Below are positions 15,664 through 25,924 of a DNA stretch of 64,000 nt, piece after piece (within the stretch, counting starts at the first letter, position 1; each line of letters begins with the position of its first letter). The stretch lies in NCBI RefSeq assembly GCF_036670015.1, contig NZ_CP137636.1:2892501-2956500 (forward strand), read 5' to 3'. This DNA comes from Niallia sp. XMNu-256. GTDB lineage: Bacteria; Bacillota; Bacilli; Bacillales; Cytobacillaceae. The translations under genes and the position numbers were made by a program. A model generated the notes under the pieces. The model was not told the origin of the DNA. It did no database searches and was given only the letters and a program-made list of their open reading frames with translations.

Positions 15664-15912
15664 TTAATAACTTAGTTTTAATCTAAATGATTTCGAATTT
15701 ATTTCCTGACGCTCTCGATTAGCGGTCATTTTTCCTTCTAATATTTCCATTTGTTTTACATAGGAATCCAAACGAGTTTCTTGTTCTATTTCCCACCGTT
15801 GATGTTGTTGAGATATATTAAATACGATTGAATGATCTAATTGTTCAAGCTGTGATTCCATCTCAAGTAACATTTGCATTAAATCCCCTTTTCTAAGAAC
15901 AGCCGTTTGCAT
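15664..15912 (-). CDS. yppD: YppD-like small coiled-coil protein
   Basis: 82 residues, predicted helical: GDLMQMLLEMESQLEQLD, QQHQRWEIEQETRLDSYVKQ, ILEGKMTANRERQEIN. Position between yppE and sspM/yppC and length agree with B. subtilis YppD. No function known. RBS AAGGGAGG. Confidence 0.6.
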   Translation of the reverse strand: MQTAVLRKGDLMQMLLEMESQLEQLDHSIVFNISQQHQRWEIEQETRLDSYVKQMEILEGKMTANRERQEINSKSFRLKLSY

Positions 15913-16101
15913 CGTTTTATACCTCCCTTGTGATCTTAAATTTATCTATTCTTTCTTTTTTATAAACTTCCTTCTCGCTTGACAAAACTAGAAGGAATTC
16001 GTCAAAGAAAGAAGAAAATTTCAAAAAATATTTTCCCATTCGACAAAGATTGGATAAAAGCAATGTTATATGTAGAAAATACACTTGGGAGGTGTTTTTG
16101 G

Positions 16102-16209
16102 ATGAAACAAAAACAAAAACAAAATAAAGTACAACCTAAGAAACTTGAAGAAACGAAACCAGGATATGGCGATAAAAAATTAGAAGGGCCTGATCGTCCT
16201 TCTACATAA
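16102..16209 (+). CDS. sspM: Small acid-soluble spore protein M (SspM)
   Basis: 35 residues, Lys/Gln-rich, ending GYGDKKLEGPDRPST; the KKL-G-P-RPST tail is the signature of B. subtilis SspM. Made in the forespore under sigma-G in B. subtilis. Start at MKQKQK with GGGAGGTG 9 nt upstream; the longer in-frame start at 15979 has no site. Confidence 0.85.
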   Translation: MKQKQKQNKVQPKKLEETKPGYGDKKLEGPDRPST

Positions 16210-16210
16210 G

Positions 16211-16245
16211 AAAAACTGAGTGAGGAAACCTCACTCAGTTTTTCT
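16211..16245. terminator. Bidirectional terminator between sspM and yppC
   Basis: AAAAACTGAGTGAGG and CCTCACTCAGTTTTT form a 15-bp stem with a 3-nt loop and T-rich flanks on both strands. Confidence 0.85.
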
Positions 16246-17195
16246 TATTGAAGAAGGCTTTTGAATAAAGCCAATTTATGTAGTTGCTCTTGCTTCTTTC
16301 TAAACCAATCAGTGAGTATTATGGATTCATTTATTTTGGGATCTTCATACCATTTCGATGGAATCCGCTTATTTAATGACCAATCTTCAACGCTTTCATT
16401 AGCGTGGTCGATAACAGGAAAAGCCATACGCAAAAATGGGGTATCATTTTTTTTTCTTTTCATAAAATAGTACTCATAATCATATCTTGAACCTGTATGA
16501 ACTGTCTTGGCAGCAAACTCATATACAAGAGGATAGATATCGTTATCAAAAAGAATGGCTGCAATTTTTTTCCCAAGCTCAATCCGCTTATGAACCTTTT
16601 TAAATCCTGTTACACTGGCTCCAAATAAAGATCCATTACAAGTAGGTAATAATACAGAGCTGAAATGGAACCAATCTTGAAAATTAAAATAAGCGGAGTG
16701 GAATACTTTTCTTTGATAGAAAGGATGATGGATTACCGGCTTTTGAACAACATTTTGCTCGTTAATAATGAGGGAGTATAACATTCGTTTTAGATCTTGA
16801 ACATACCAAAGTGCATTCCATTCTTTTTCCATAAATGAAGATATGTGAAAATGTTTTAATAAATGAAACATGGGTTGTTTTTTCAACTTCGAATACTGAT
16901 ACAGCAAAAGTTGTGGATAAGCATCCTGAAAAATTAACCAATTAGCTTTTTCATAAGTAAAATAAATCGTTTCTCTCGTTTTTTTGTCTAATAATCGCGG
17001 CATCCAGTTTCCTTCGAGATCACACATATTCCAACCAGCGTTTCGCGAAACCATATGAGCTAGAAAGGACCATAAAATCTCTTGATTCTCTTGATAGAAT
17101 CGCAAATAAGCATCAGTGCGCGAGATATTGTCAAGATTCCATTTTCTTGTTTCATCTTTAATTTGTTGAACAAGCATCATTTCATCATTTAACAT
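16245..17195 (-). CDS. yppC: YppC family protein (DUF2515)
   Basis: 316 residues. DUF2515 hallmarks: NISRTDAYLRFYQENQEILW, LAHMVSRNAGWNMCDLEG and a long aromatic-rich body (FHISSFMEKEWNALWYVQDL). Function unknown; no signal peptide. It is divergent from recU, as in B. subtilis. Confidence 0.82.
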   Translation of the reverse strand: MLNDEMMLVQQIKDETRKWNLDNISRTDAYLRFYQENQEILWSFLAHMVSRNAGWNMCDLEGNWMPRLLDKKTRETIYFTYEKANWLIFQDAYPQLLLYQYSKLKKQPMFHLLKHFHISSFMEKEWNALWYVQDLKRMLYSLIINEQNVVQKPVIHHPFYQRKVFHSAYFNFQDWFHFSSVLLPTCNGSLFGASVTGFKKVHKRIELGKKIAAILFDNDIYPLVYEFAAKTVHTGSRYDYEYYFMKRKKNDTPFLRMAFPVIDHANESVEDWSLNKRIPSKWYEDPKINESIILTDWFRKKQEQLHKLALFKSLLQ

Positions 17196-17310
17196 ACATT
17201 CACAGCCTTTTGATTAGACTACTAGTATCGTTTGCCAATTGGTGCATTTTATACAACATGATCATGCTATAATTTGGTATTATTAATAATAGCATGTGAG
17301 GTGATAATAA

Positions 17311-17919
17311 ATGCATTTCAACTATCCGAATGGGAAACGTTTTTTTTCAAACAATCAATTAAAGCCTATTAAACGTAAGGATCTAAACATATCTTATGGA
17401 AAAAGAGGGATGACTTTAGAAGAGGACCTTAATGAAACAAATCAATATTATTTAAGTAGAGGAATAGCTGTTATCCATAAGAAGCCTACTCCCATCCAAA
17501 TTGTAAATGTAGATTATCCAAAAAGAAGTGCGGCTGTTATTCGTGAAGCCTATTTTAAACAAGCGTCTACGACCGATTATAATGGTATCTATAAGGGAAA
17601 ATACATTGATTTTGAGGCCAAAGAAACGAAACTAACTACAGCTTTTCCTCTTAAGAATTTTCATGAACATCAAATCCAGCATATGGAGCAGGTATTAGAG
17701 CAAGATGGAATTTGTTTTGTCATTCTACGCTTTTCTTCATCTGAAGAAGTCTATTTTTTTGAAGCACATTATCTTCTTTCCTATTGGGAACGTATGAAAA
17801 ACGGTGGAAGAAAATCGATAACAAAAGAGGAAATTAAACAAAATGGTCTTTACATACCACTTGGGCTGCAACCAAGACTTGATTATATTAAAATTATCGA
17901 CCAACTTTACGATTTTTAA
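17311..17919 (+). CDS. recU: Holliday junction resolvase RecU
   Basis: 202 residues, the standard length. The PD-(D/E)xK nuclease site appears as [21 protein letters not shown] (Asp, then Glu-x-Lys) with the following HEHQIQHM glutamine. RecU cuts four-way junctions with RuvAB and modulates RecA. RBS GAGGTGA. First gene of the recU-ponA pair, 81 nt ahead of ponA. Confidence 0.96.
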   Translation: MHFNYPNGKRFFSNNQLKPIKRKDLNISYGKRGMTLEEDLNETNQYYLSRGIAVIHKKPTPIQIVNVDYPKRSAAVIREAYFKQASTTDYNGIYKGKYIDFEAKETKLTTAFPLKNFHEHQIQHMEQVLEQDGICFVILRFSSSEEVYFFEAHYLLSYWERMKNGGRKSITKEEIKQNGLYIPLGLQPRLDYIKIIDQLYDF

Positions 17920-18000
17920 TATAATGGTAGAATAGATAATCATCTATACCTAGTTAAAATTATATCCACCTTTGTTAAGTGAAGAAAGGAAGGAATTACG

Positions 18001-20760
18001 ATGACAGAAAACTATTCATCTAGGGAGGAACGTCGAAGACAGCAAGAATCCGCTAAACAAAAGCGAAATGGAAACAAGAAAAAGATGTCGAAGGGTTCCT
18101 TATTAAAAACTACTTTACTAGTAATCCTAGCTCTCGCAATTATTGCGGGTGTTGGAGGTGCAGCAACATTTGCTTACATGGTGAAGGATACTCCAAAATT
18201 GGATGCTGCTACATTAAAGGCATCTATTCCATCCGAAATCTACAGCTTGGATGGAACATTTGTTACTGAAATTGGTACCCAAAAACTAGACTATGTGGAT
18301 TATGAAAACATACCAGAACTTGTTAGGAATGCAGTGATTGCCACGGAAGACTCCCGATTTTTTAAACATCATGGGATAGACCCCATTCGGTTAGTCGGTG
18401 CTGTAATCGCCAATGTGACCGATGGTTTCGGGGCTGAGGGTGGTAGTACAATCACTCAGCAGGTTGCAAAAATGCACTTTTTAACTTTTGAAAAAACAAT
18501 ATCACGTAAAGCCCAAGAAGCATGGCTTGCGATTCAACTAGAACGAAATTATACGAAAGAAGAAATCTTCGAATTATATGTAAATAAAGTGTTTATGTCT
18601 CAGAGAGCAACGGGGATTGCAACAGCGTCAAAGATTTACTTTGGCAAAGAATTAAAAGACTTAACTTTACCTGAAGCTGCTCTTATTGCAGGGATGCCGC
18701 AAAGCCCGAACAATTATAATCCTTTCAATCATCCTGAAAATGCAAATAATCGTAAAAATGTCGTACTATCGTTAATGCACAAACACGGCTTTATTTCTGA
18801 GACCGAAATGAAAGAAGCACAAGCCATTCATATTTCTGATTTAGCGCTGAAAGAAGAAGATCGACAGCAGGAAACTGATATTCCATATGACCCATTTATT
18901 GGTCTTGCTATTAAGGAAATTGAAAAAAAATACCCTGAAATTAATGTGTATTCAGACGGGTTAAAAATCTATACAACCCTTGATCTAAATGCGCAGGATC
19001 ATGTGGATAAAATGATGTATACAGACGAGGTAATTGAATTTCCTGATGACAAATTCCAAGCAGGAATCACTTTACTTGATACGAAAACGGGGGAAATTCG
19101 TGCCATTGGGGGCAGTCGTGACAAAGAACTAGATTTTGGTCTTAATTACGCTGACTTCCCACGTCAACCAGGTTCTACTATCAAACCAGTTCTTGATTAT
19201 GGACCAGCAATTGAACACTTAAAATGGGGAACGTATCAAACGATAGTTGATGAACCTTATAAATATTCGACTGGGCAAACCGTAAATAACTGGGATATGA
19301 GACATATGGGCGCCATGTCGATTCGTGAGGCACTCGCTAGATCTCGTAATATACCAGCTGTTAAAGCCTTAAAAGAGGTTGGTACTGACCGGGCAAAAGA
19401 ATTCGCAAACGGGCTTGGACTTGATTTAGATGAAGAAATATACGAAGCGAGTGCATTAGGCGGTCTTGAAGATGGAGTTTCTTCATTACAAATGGCTGGA
19501 GCTTTTAGTGCATTCGGAAACAATGGCTATTATACAAAGCCACACGCGGTAAAGGAAGTTGTTTTCAGAGATGGAACAAAAATTAATATGAAACCTGAAA
19601 CAGAAGTAGCGATGAGTGATTATACTGCATTTATGATTTCTGACATATTAAAAAGTGCTGTCTCTGCCCCATATGGTACAGGTCGCGCTGCAAATGTTCC
19701 TGGTCATCATATCGCAGGTAAAACGGGTACAACTAACTACTCTAGTGATAAAAAACGAGAACATAAAATTCCAAGTGGCGGAGTACCAGATATATGGTTT
19801 GTGGGCTATAATACCAACTATACTATTTCAGTATGGACAGGCTATGAAAAGCTGCACACTCCAATTGTAGGCAGTGATCAACAGCTAGCTAGGAAAATAT
19901 TTAAAGAATTAATGACCCATGTTTCAGAAGGAAAAGAAACAGCGGACTTCACGATGCCTAATTCGGTACAAAGAGTAAAAATTGAAAAAGGAACAGCTAA
20001 ACTTGCTAGTGATTACACACCTAATGACCAAGTTGCTTACGAATATGCTGTAAAAGGTCACGTACCGAATGAAGTATCCCAGAAATTTAAGAAATTAGAG
20101 GCTCCAAGCGGATTCTCTGCACAGTATGATCAAGGTGCTAATGAAGTTCGTTTATCATGGAGTTCAAGTATTGAAGGTTCTTATAACCTATCAGTATCCG
20201 TAAATGGAGGAGCTGACCAATCGTTACCTTCAACTTCAGAAAATGGATATAGAATGGCTAGTCCACAACCTGGTGCAACTTATACATTTAAATTGTCCGT
20301 TTCTAAAGATGGTCGACAAAGTGATGCTGTAACTGCTAGCGTTCAAATCCCAGGTCCTGAGAATGAAAATGAGGCTGAAGATCAAGATCAACAAAATGAA
20401 GATCAAGATCAAAACAGCGAAAACAACGAACAGGGCGAAAATAATGAACAAAAGAACGAAAACAATGGGAACAACGGGAATCCCGGAAATAACGAAAACA
20501 ATGGAAACAATGGAAACAATGGGAATCCCGGAAATAACGAAAACAATGGAAACAATGGGAACCCCGGAAACAATGGAAACAATGGGAAACCTAATAACGA
20601 GAAACCAGATGCTAATCGGGAAGATGATGATGCTGATGAAGATGTTGAACAAGAACAGCCCGAACAAGGGGACGTAAATCAACCTTCTCCGAATCAGCAG
20701 CCACAACAGCAACAGCAGCAACAACAACAACAAGAAACTGAGGAACAGCCACAACCATAA
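18001..20760 (+). CDS. ponA: Bifunctional class A penicillin-binding protein 1
   Basis: 919 residues. Cytoplasmic basic N-terminus, membrane anchor about 36-58, glycosyltransferase domain (Glu116 in ATEDSRFFKHHGID, then GGSTITQQVAKM), transpeptidase with Ser392 in QPGSTIKP, SRN, and Lys574 in GKTGTTN. A fibronectin type III-like domain follows (about 697-782), then a 135-residue disordered tail of Glu/Asp/Gln, Asn-Gly-Asn repeats and about ten consecutive glutamines. It polymerises and cross-links peptidoglycan outside the membrane; GpsB controls it in B. subtilis. RBS GGAAGGA. Confidence 0.96.
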   Translation: MTENYSSREERRRQQESAKQKRNGNKKKMSKGSLLKTTLLVILALAIIAGVGGAATFAYMVKDTPKLDAATLKASIPSEIYSLDGTFVTEIGTQKLDYVDYENIPELVRNAVIATEDSRFFKHHGIDPIRLVGAVIANVTDGFGAEGGSTITQQVAKMHFLTFEKTISRKAQEAWLAIQLERNYTKEEIFELYVNKVFMSQRATGIATASKIYFGKELKDLTLPEAALIAGMPQSPNNYNPFNHPENANNRKNVVLSLMHKHGFISETEMKEAQAIHISDLALKEEDRQQETDIPYDPFIGLAIKEIEKKYPEINVYSDGLKIYTTLDLNAQDHVDKMMYTDEVIEFPDDKFQAGITLLDTKTGEIRAIGGSRDKELDFGLNYADFPRQPGSTIKPVLDYGPAIEHLKWGTYQTIVDEPYKYSTGQTVNNWDMRHMGAMSIREALARSRNIPAVKALKEVGTDRAKEFANGLGLDLDEEIYEASALGGLEDGVSSLQMAGAFSAFGNNGYYTKPHAVKEVVFRDGTKINMKPETEVAMSDYTAFMISDILKSAVSAPYGTGRAANVPGHHIAGKTGTTNYSSDKKREHKIPSGGVPDIWFVGYNTNYTISVWTGYEKLHTPIVGSDQQLARKIFKELMTHVSEGKETADFTMPNSVQRVKIEKGTAKLASDYTPNDQVAYEYAVKGHVPNEVSQKFKKLEAPSGFSAQYDQGANEVRLSWSSSIEGSYNLSVSVNGGADQSLPSTSENGYRMASPQPGATYTFKLSVSKDGRQSDAVTASVQIPGPENENEAEDQDQQNEDQDQNSENNEQGENNEQKNENNGNNGNPGNNENNGNNGNNGNPGNNENNGNNGNPGNNGNNGKPNNEKPDANREDDDADEDVEQEQPEQGDVNQPSPNQQPQQQQQQQQQQETEEQPQP

Positions 20761-20761
20761 T

Positions 20762-20806
20762 AAAAAGCGTCTAAGAGCCGATCAAGCTTTTAGACGCTTT
20801 TTTTTC
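20762..20806 (+). terminator. Terminator of recU-ponA
   Basis: AAAAAGCGTCTAA and TTTAGACGCTTTTT pair around a 13-nt loop, followed by a run of T. Confidence 0.8.
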
Positions 20807-20817
20807 ACACACTGTGA

Positions 20818-21186
20818 TTAAGATTTTTTTAACTTCAACAATGCTTCTTGTTTTTTATATACTTTTTCCATTTCCACAAACAGTTCGGACAATTGAACAA
20901 AAGAGTGATATTTATTAGAGTTTTGCAAAATATACTTTAATCTTTCTCCAATATTCACTGGTTTTATCTTCAAGCCATCCGTATCTTGGACTTCGCTATC
21001 AACAGGTTGACGGTTAGACCAATACAATGCTTTTAAAAATAAGTCGATCCCCTTTTTCATTGGCATTTCTGTTTTGGAAGAATCTCTTTTAGAGAAACCT
21101 GCTTGTAATTCTTTTTTTGTCTCCTGCCATTGTGAAAATAGGACAGGAACAGTTATTTTAGGTTCTGTCCATGGCTGAGTTCTCAT
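20818..21186 (-). CDS. ypoC: YpoC-like protein
   Basis: 122 residues, helical: PVLFSQWQETKKELQ, MKKGIDLFLKALYWSN, GERLKYILQNSNKYHSFVQL. It matches YpoC by position and length. Function unknown. Its ATG overlaps the nth stop by 4 nt, so it is coupled to nth as the last gene of dnaD-nth-ypoC. Confidence 0.75.
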   Translation of the reverse strand: MRTQPWTEPKITVPVLFSQWQETKKELQAGFSKRDSSKTEMPMKKGIDLFLKALYWSNRQPVDSEVQDTDGLKIKPVNIGERLKYILQNSNKYHSFVQLSELFVEMEKVYKKQEALLKLKKS

Positions 21187-21842
21187 TTTCCCTTCTCCTT
21201 CGCCCTCATTCTCTTTTTCCCTTCTCTACAAACCTCTAATAAGGGGCATGATGGACATTGCGGGTTTTGCGCTTTACAATGATAGCGGCCAAAAAAGATC
21301 ATGCGATGATGGGTAACTGACCATTCATCCATCGGTACTTTTTTCATTAACGTCTCTTCCACTTCCAAAACGGTGTCTTTCCAACGACAAAAACCTAACC
21401 GCTTGCTTACTCTTTCAACATGAGTATCAACGGCAATAGCAGGAACATCAAAGGCAACAGACACCACAACATTTGCTGTTTTTCTACCGACGCCAGGAAG
21501 TTTCACTAGTTCCTCCCGTGTATTAGGCACAATGCCACAATGCTCATCCAATAAAATTTGACATAGCTTTTGAATATTTTTAGCTTTATTTCTAAATAAA
21601 CCGATGGAACGGATATCTTGCTGGAGTTCTTCTAGTGATACGTTTAAATAATCTTCAGGGGTTTTATATTTTTCAAATAGATTCTTCGTCACCTTATTAA
21701 CCAAAACATCTGTACACTGCGCAGATAGTAGGACCGCAATGACTAACTCAAACGGATTTCGATGGTTTAATTCGCAATGAGCATCAGGAAACATTTCCCC
21801 CATTTTATCTAAACAAAACCTAATCTCGCTTTTCCTTAACAT
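21183..21842 (-). CDS. nth: Endonuclease III
   Basis: 219 residues. Helix-hairpin-helix LPGVGRKTANVV with catalytic Lys121, and Asp139 in AVDTHVERVSKRLG. [4Fe-4S] ligands are in CKAQNPQCPSCPLLEVC. It removes oxidised pyrimidines and cuts abasic sites. RBS AAAGGGAAG. Middle gene of dnaD-nth-ypoC. Confidence 0.96.
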   Translation of the reverse strand: MLRKSEIRFCLDKMGEMFPDAHCELNHRNPFELVIAVLLSAQCTDVLVNKVTKNLFEKYKTPEDYLNVSLEELQQDIRSIGLFRNKAKNIQKLCQILLDEHCGIVPNTREELVKLPGVGRKTANVVVSVAFDVPAIAVDTHVERVSKRLGFCRWKDTVLEVEETLMKKVPMDEWSVTHHRMIFFGRYHCKAQNPQCPSCPLLEVCREGKKRMRAKEKGK

Positions 21843-21863
21843 CTTCTTCCCTTTCCCATTATA

Positions 21864-22565
21864 TTAATTTTCTAACCAATTATAAAAAGGTAGTGGCTGC
21901 TTATTTACAGGTTCCTCTATTGGCCTTTGCTTTTGTTGTTGATGTTGCCGGATTTTACGCCCTTGGCTTTTTGCCTGTTCAATCGTTTTGATTCCATTTC
22001 GTTTCCAATCAAAAAGAATTCGATCAATGTATCGGAAATTTAACTTTCCTGATATAACCGCTTCTCGTAAAGCTGATTTGATAAGTACGGGATCATGATG
22101 ATCATCATCCAACCACATTGATAGTGATTCGCACTCAAATGGTGAAAGCGGTCTGCCGAATTCTTGTTCAAAACAGGTATATAAATTTAATTCTTCATTC
22201 TTATTAGCCTGTAGTTCTTTTTGCTTTTCATCCATTAAGAAAGAGTCAATTAGCTTTTCCCATAAGGGATCTAATGAATACTTTTCAAATCTAATTCCCC
22301 CGGTAGATCCCTCATTAATTTCAATCATTCCTTTTTGGATTAATCTACGAAGCAAGTCCGAGCACTCTGATACGGATATCGTCATTGAAGAGGATAGTTC
22401 AACTGGAGTAGGAAATTCATTTCCTTTATCGATATGTGAAATAAGTTGTAGCAATAGGACAAGTTCTTCTTCATTTAATCTCATATTTTTGTATTGGGAC
22501 AGCAATGCTGAAGGAATTGTGATTTGTCCTTCATGCAACCATTTTAAAATCTTTGTTTTACTCAA
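21864..22565 (-). CDS. dnaD: DNA replication initiation protein DnaD
   Basis: 233 residues. N-terminal winged-helix oligomerisation domain (about 1-100) and C-terminal DnaD/DnaB-II domain (about 130-200) with the YxxxIxxxW-type motif seen in FRYIDRILFDWKRNGIKT. DnaD acts with DnaB and DnaI in primosome loading at oriC and at restart sites. The start codon is TTG, with GGAGGTG 9 nt upstream. Confidence 0.93.
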   Translation of the reverse strand: MSKTKILKWLHEGQITIPSALLSQYKNMRLNEEELVLLLQLISHIDKGNEFPTPVELSSSMTISVSECSDLLRRLIQKGMIEINEGSTGGIRFEKYSLDPLWEKLIDSFLMDEKQKELQANKNEELNLYTCFEQEFGRPLSPFECESLSMWLDDDHHDPVLIKSALREAVISGKLNFRYIDRILFDWKRNGIKTIEQAKSQGRKIRQHQQQKQRPIEEPVNKQPLPFYNWLEN

Positions 22566-22645
22566 TTTTGAACACCTCCTTATTAGTATAACACGAAAAT
22601 AAGAGGTTCGTCAGGTAGTGAAACTTCCCAATAACAACTACTAAA

Positions 22646-22692
22646 AAGGTGTTAGAATCCTCCATTTTATTATTGGAGATGTCTAACACCTT
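22646..22692 (-). terminator. Terminator of asnS
   Basis: AAGGTGTTAGA and TCTAACACCTT form an 11-bp outer stem; CTCCA and TGGAG form an inner stem. TTTTTAG follows on the minus strand. Confidence 0.78.
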
Positions 22693-22709
22693 ATCATTTT
22701 AGGTTAAAA

Positions 22710-24005
22710 TTATGGATAAAGTCGATTCAATAATCGTGGGAAAGGAATGGTTTCACGAACGTGCTCAACTCCACTTAACCATGCGACCGTTCTTTCTAGT
22801 CCAAGTCCAAAACCGGAATGGGGGACTGCGCCGTATTGGCTTAATTCTAAATACCATTTGTAAGCAGCCATTTCCAGTCCATGCTCTTCCAATCTCTGTT
22901 TTAATAAATCATAATCATGTATCCTCTCAGAGCCTCCAATAATCTCGCCATAACCTTCTGGAGCGATTAAGTCAGCACAGAGAACCACTTCCTGCCGATT
23001 CTTATCTGGTTGCATATAAAATGGCTTTAATGTTGTTGGATAGTGGGTAATAAAAACAGGTTTATCATAACTTTCCGCAATTGCCGTTTCATGAGGTGCA
23101 CCAAAATCATCACCCCACTCAATATCATCAAAACCTTTTTCATGCAGCAGTTTAAGTGCGTCGTCATAAGTGATCCGTGGAAAGGGTGCAGTTATAGTTT
23201 CTAACTTACTTACATCTCTCCCAAGAGTTTTCAATTCTAACGGACAGTTTTTGAGCACAGATTGCACGAGAAATGATACATATTCTTCCTGAACTTGTAA
23301 GCTTTCATCGAACTCTACGAATGCCATTTCAGGTTCAATCATCCAAAACTCAATTAAATGTCGTCTTGTTTTTGACTTTTCTGCTCTAAATGTTGGACCA
23401 AACGAAAAGACTTTACCTAATGCCATTGCAGCGGCTTCCATATATAGTTGCCCACTTTGGGAAAGGTAAGCATCCTCATCAAAGTATTTCGTTGCGAAAA
23501 GTTCAGTTGTCCCTTCTGGTGCACTACCTGTTAAAATCGGTGGGTCTACTTTAACAAAACCATTTTGATTAAAGAATTCATAAGTAGCACGGATAATTTC
23601 ATTACGTACTTTCATGACAGCATGCTGCCTTTTAGAACGAAGCCATAAATGACGGTGGTCCATTAAAAATTCAGTACCATGCTCTTTAGGAGTAATTGGA
23701 TAATCAACAGAATGATGAAGGACTTCGAGCTTCTTAATTTGCAGCTCATAACCGAATGGTGAGCGCTCATCTTTCTGTACGATCCCTGTCGCATATAGAG
23801 ACGATTCTTGTGTAATTGTTTTAGCAGTTTGAAATACCTCTTCAGATACATCTGCTTTTACAACTACACCTTGAATAAATCCTGTTCCATCCCGCAGTTG
23901 TAAAAAAGCGATTTTTCCACTTGAACGTTTATTTGCTATCCAAGCACCAATGGTTACCTCTTCATCCAGATGCTTTGGTACCTCAGCAATCGTTACTTTT
24001 GCCAT
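22710..24005 (-). CDS. asnS: Asparaginyl-tRNA synthetase
   Basis: 431 residues, class IIb. N-terminal OB-fold anticodon domain ([23 protein letters not shown]). Catalytic motif 2 is [21 protein letters not shown] and motif 3 [12 protein letters not shown] near the C-terminus. It charges tRNA-Asn with asparagine. RBS GGAGGG. No T-box leader is visible in the 125 bp before it, which hold only the aspB terminator. Confidence 0.96.
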   Translation of the reverse strand: MAKVTIAEVPKHLDEEVTIGAWIANKRSSGKIAFLQLRDGTGFIQGVVVKADVSEEVFQTAKTITQESSLYATGIVQKDERSPFGYELQIKKLEVLHHSVDYPITPKEHGTEFLMDHRHLWLRSKRQHAVMKVRNEIIRATYEFFNQNGFVKVDPPILTGSAPEGTTELFATKYFDEDAYLSQSGQLYMEAAAMALGKVFSFGPTFRAEKSKTRRHLIEFWMIEPEMAFVEFDESLQVQEEYVSFLVQSVLKNCPLELKTLGRDVSKLETITAPFPRITYDDALKLLHEKGFDDIEWGDDFGAPHETAIAESYDKPVFITHYPTTLKPFYMQPDKNRQEVVLCADLIAPEGYGEIIGGSERIHDYDLLKQRLEEHGLEMAAYKWYLELSQYGAVPHSGFGLGLERTVAWLSGVEHVRETIPFPRLLNRLYP

Positions 24006-24096
24006 GCATTTGTTCCCTCCAAAAACTATTAACTAGTATGTATTATGTATGATTATACCATTTTAGTTAAAAAATAGAAAATTGATGTAGAAGTGA

Positions 24097-24128
24097 AAAA
24101 GCGAAAATCTAAGATTTTCGCTTTTTCC
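24097..24128 (-). terminator. Terminator of aspB
   Basis: AAAAAGCGAAAATC and GATTTTCGCTTTTT form a 14-bp stem with a 3-nt loop directly after the aspB stop. Confidence 0.78.
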
Positions 24129-24130
24129 TT

Positions 24131-25321
24131 CTATTTGGTTTTCTTTTCAACAAACTCTTTCATTCGCGCAATTGCAGCTTCTAACAAATCAAGTGAAGTT
24201 GCATACGATAACCGAATATTTTTGGGTGCGCCAAAACCAGATCCTGGAACGACCGCTACCTTCGCTTCTTCCAACAAAGCAGTTGAAAATTCATCAACAG
24301 TCGAATAGCCAGTTTGTTCTGCAGCCTTTTGCACATTTGGAAACAGATAAAACGCACCTTGAGGCTTGAGACAGGTAACTCCTGGGATTGCAATTAAGGC
24401 CTCATAAATGGTATTTAATCGTTCCTCAAATGCTTTTCTCATTTTTTCAACTTCATCCTGTGAACCACTGTACGCAGCAATCGCTCCATATTGAGCAGTT
24501 GTTGTTGGATTTGATGTACTATGACTAGCTAAATTTGTCATGGCTTTAATAATTTCGCTATTTCCTGCAGCATAACCAATTCTCCAACCTGTCATTGAAT
24601 GGGATTTTGATACACCATTAATAATAATCGTCTGCGCTTTTAATTCCGGTGAGAGTTGTGCGATTGAAATATGTTGATGTCCACCATAAATTAATTTTTC
24701 ATAAATTTCATCGGATACGATGAAGATATCTTTTTCTAAACAAATTCTACCTAATGCAGCCAACTCATCCTTTGTATAAATCATTCCGGTTGGATTGCTT
24801 GGTGAATTAAGAATGAGTGCTTTTGTTTTATCTGTAATGGCACCCTCTAACTGATCTGGTGTGATTTTAAATTCATTCTTTTCATATCCTTCAATATACA
24901 CCGGTACGCCACCAGCTAATTTCACTTGTTCAGGATAACTCACCCAATACGGCGTAGGTATAATCACTTCGTCCCCATCATTTAGTAAAACTTGGAACAA
25001 AGTGTATAAAGCATGCTTTGCACCACTTGCCACCATGATTTCATTCACTGTATATTCTAAACCTTGATCACGCTTAAATTTCTTTGATATTTCTTCTTTA
25101 AGTGCAGGTAATCCTGCAGACGGAGTGTATTTTGTATGACCTTCGTTCATGGACCTAGTAGCCGCATCAATAATATGTTGTGGTGTATTAAAGTCAGGTT
25201 CACCTGCTCCAAGTCCAATTATGTCATAACCAGCAGCTTTCAATTCTTTTGCCTTAGCTGTAATAGCCAAAGTTGCAGACGGTGTTAATGCTTTTACTCG
25301 ATTAGCCAGCTTTACTTCCAT
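24131..25321 (-). CDS. aspB: Aspartate aminotransferase (class I, subgroup Ib)
   Basis: 396 residues. PLP lysine in INGVSKSHSMTGWRIGY; substrate and cofactor motifs NSPSNPTG and SDEIYEKLIY; carboxylate-binding arginine in FGAPKNIRLSYATS. It interconverts aspartate and oxaloacetate. RBS AAAGGGGA. Follows ypmB by 66 bp and is probably co-transcribed from the promoter at 25925. Confidence 0.93.
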   Translation of the reverse strand: MEVKLANRVKALTPSATLAITAKAKELKAAGYDIIGLGAGEPDFNTPQHIIDAATRSMNEGHTKYTPSAGLPALKEEISKKFKRDQGLEYTVNEIMVASGAKHALYTLFQVLLNDGDEVIIPTPYWVSYPEQVKLAGGVPVYIEGYEKNEFKITPDQLEGAITDKTKALILNSPSNPTGMIYTKDELAALGRICLEKDIFIVSDEIYEKLIYGGHQHISIAQLSPELKAQTIIINGVSKSHSMTGWRIGYAAGNSEIIKAMTNLASHSTSNPTTTAQYGAIAAYSGSQDEVEKMRKAFEERLNTIYEALIAIPGVTCLKPQGAFYLFPNVQKAAEQTGYSTVDEFSTALLEEAKVAVVPGSGFGAPKNIRLSYATSLDLLEAAIARMKEFVEKKTK

Positions 25322-25387
25322 TTTTTCAATCCCCTTTAGAATATTCGGTTATTATATATCATCATTAAGTTAAGTTATGAATATGCC

Positions 25388-25861
25388 TTATAAATTTTCT
25401 ATTTTTTTAAGCCATTTCCCTGTCTCAAATTCAATCAAGTAATAGTTTAATAAATTTTTATCTGTACGGGTATGAACCTCCCAAAGTGGGATTCCTTTTT
25501 CCATTCCAAGTTTTACTGAGATAATCGGATCGGAGCTAATTTCACCAGAAACAACTTGAATCGCTTCTTGACGTTTAATTCCATCAGAGGCCTTTTTTAC
25601 AACAATTTTTCCTTTTTCTTCTGGAATCCAAGCAATAAGCCTTGTACCCTTCCCGTTTCTTCCCTGGATTACATAATAAGACTCTTCACCATTATATATA
25701 TTAAAATCGTCTATCGTTGAAATAGAAGTTTCTTCCTTAACAACTTTAACAGCCTTTTCCTCTGCTAATTTAAGCGGGTCGATCGCATTCATATAAATGA
25801 CAGTACTCAACGTAATGAATCCTATTACAAGAATACCAATTATTAATAACCATTTTTTCAT
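25388..25861 (-). CDS. ypmB: YpmB membrane-anchored PepSY-like protein
   Basis: About 157 residues. One N-terminal membrane segment (WLLIIGILVIGFITLSTVIY), then an extracytoplasmic region with two PepSY-like/DUF5590 halves (AEEKAVKVVKEETSIS; GIKRQEAIQVVSGEI). Function unknown. Start choice is uncertain: ATG 25861 has GAGTG upstream, but ATG 25867 and GTG 25870 are in frame. Confidence 0.82.
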   Translation of the reverse strand: MKKWLLIIGILVIGFITLSTVIYMNAIDPLKLAEEKAVKVVKEETSISTIDDFNIYNGEESYYVIQGRNGKGTRLIAWIPEEKGKIVVKKASDGIKRQEAIQVVSGEISSDPIISVKLGMEKGIPLWEVHTRTDKNLLNYYLIEFETGKWLKKIENL

Positions 25862-25924
25862 TGTCATCACTCTTTATTATGTAGGTAAGGTATTTTTTTC
25901 TACTCATACTATATATCTTGCCGG

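Noticed and set aside
20236-20754. Hydrophobic minus-strand frame (WLFLSFLLLLLLLLLL) and a plus-strand Met/Lys frame within ponA
   Set aside because: Both are complements of the low-complexity ponA tail; no RBS.
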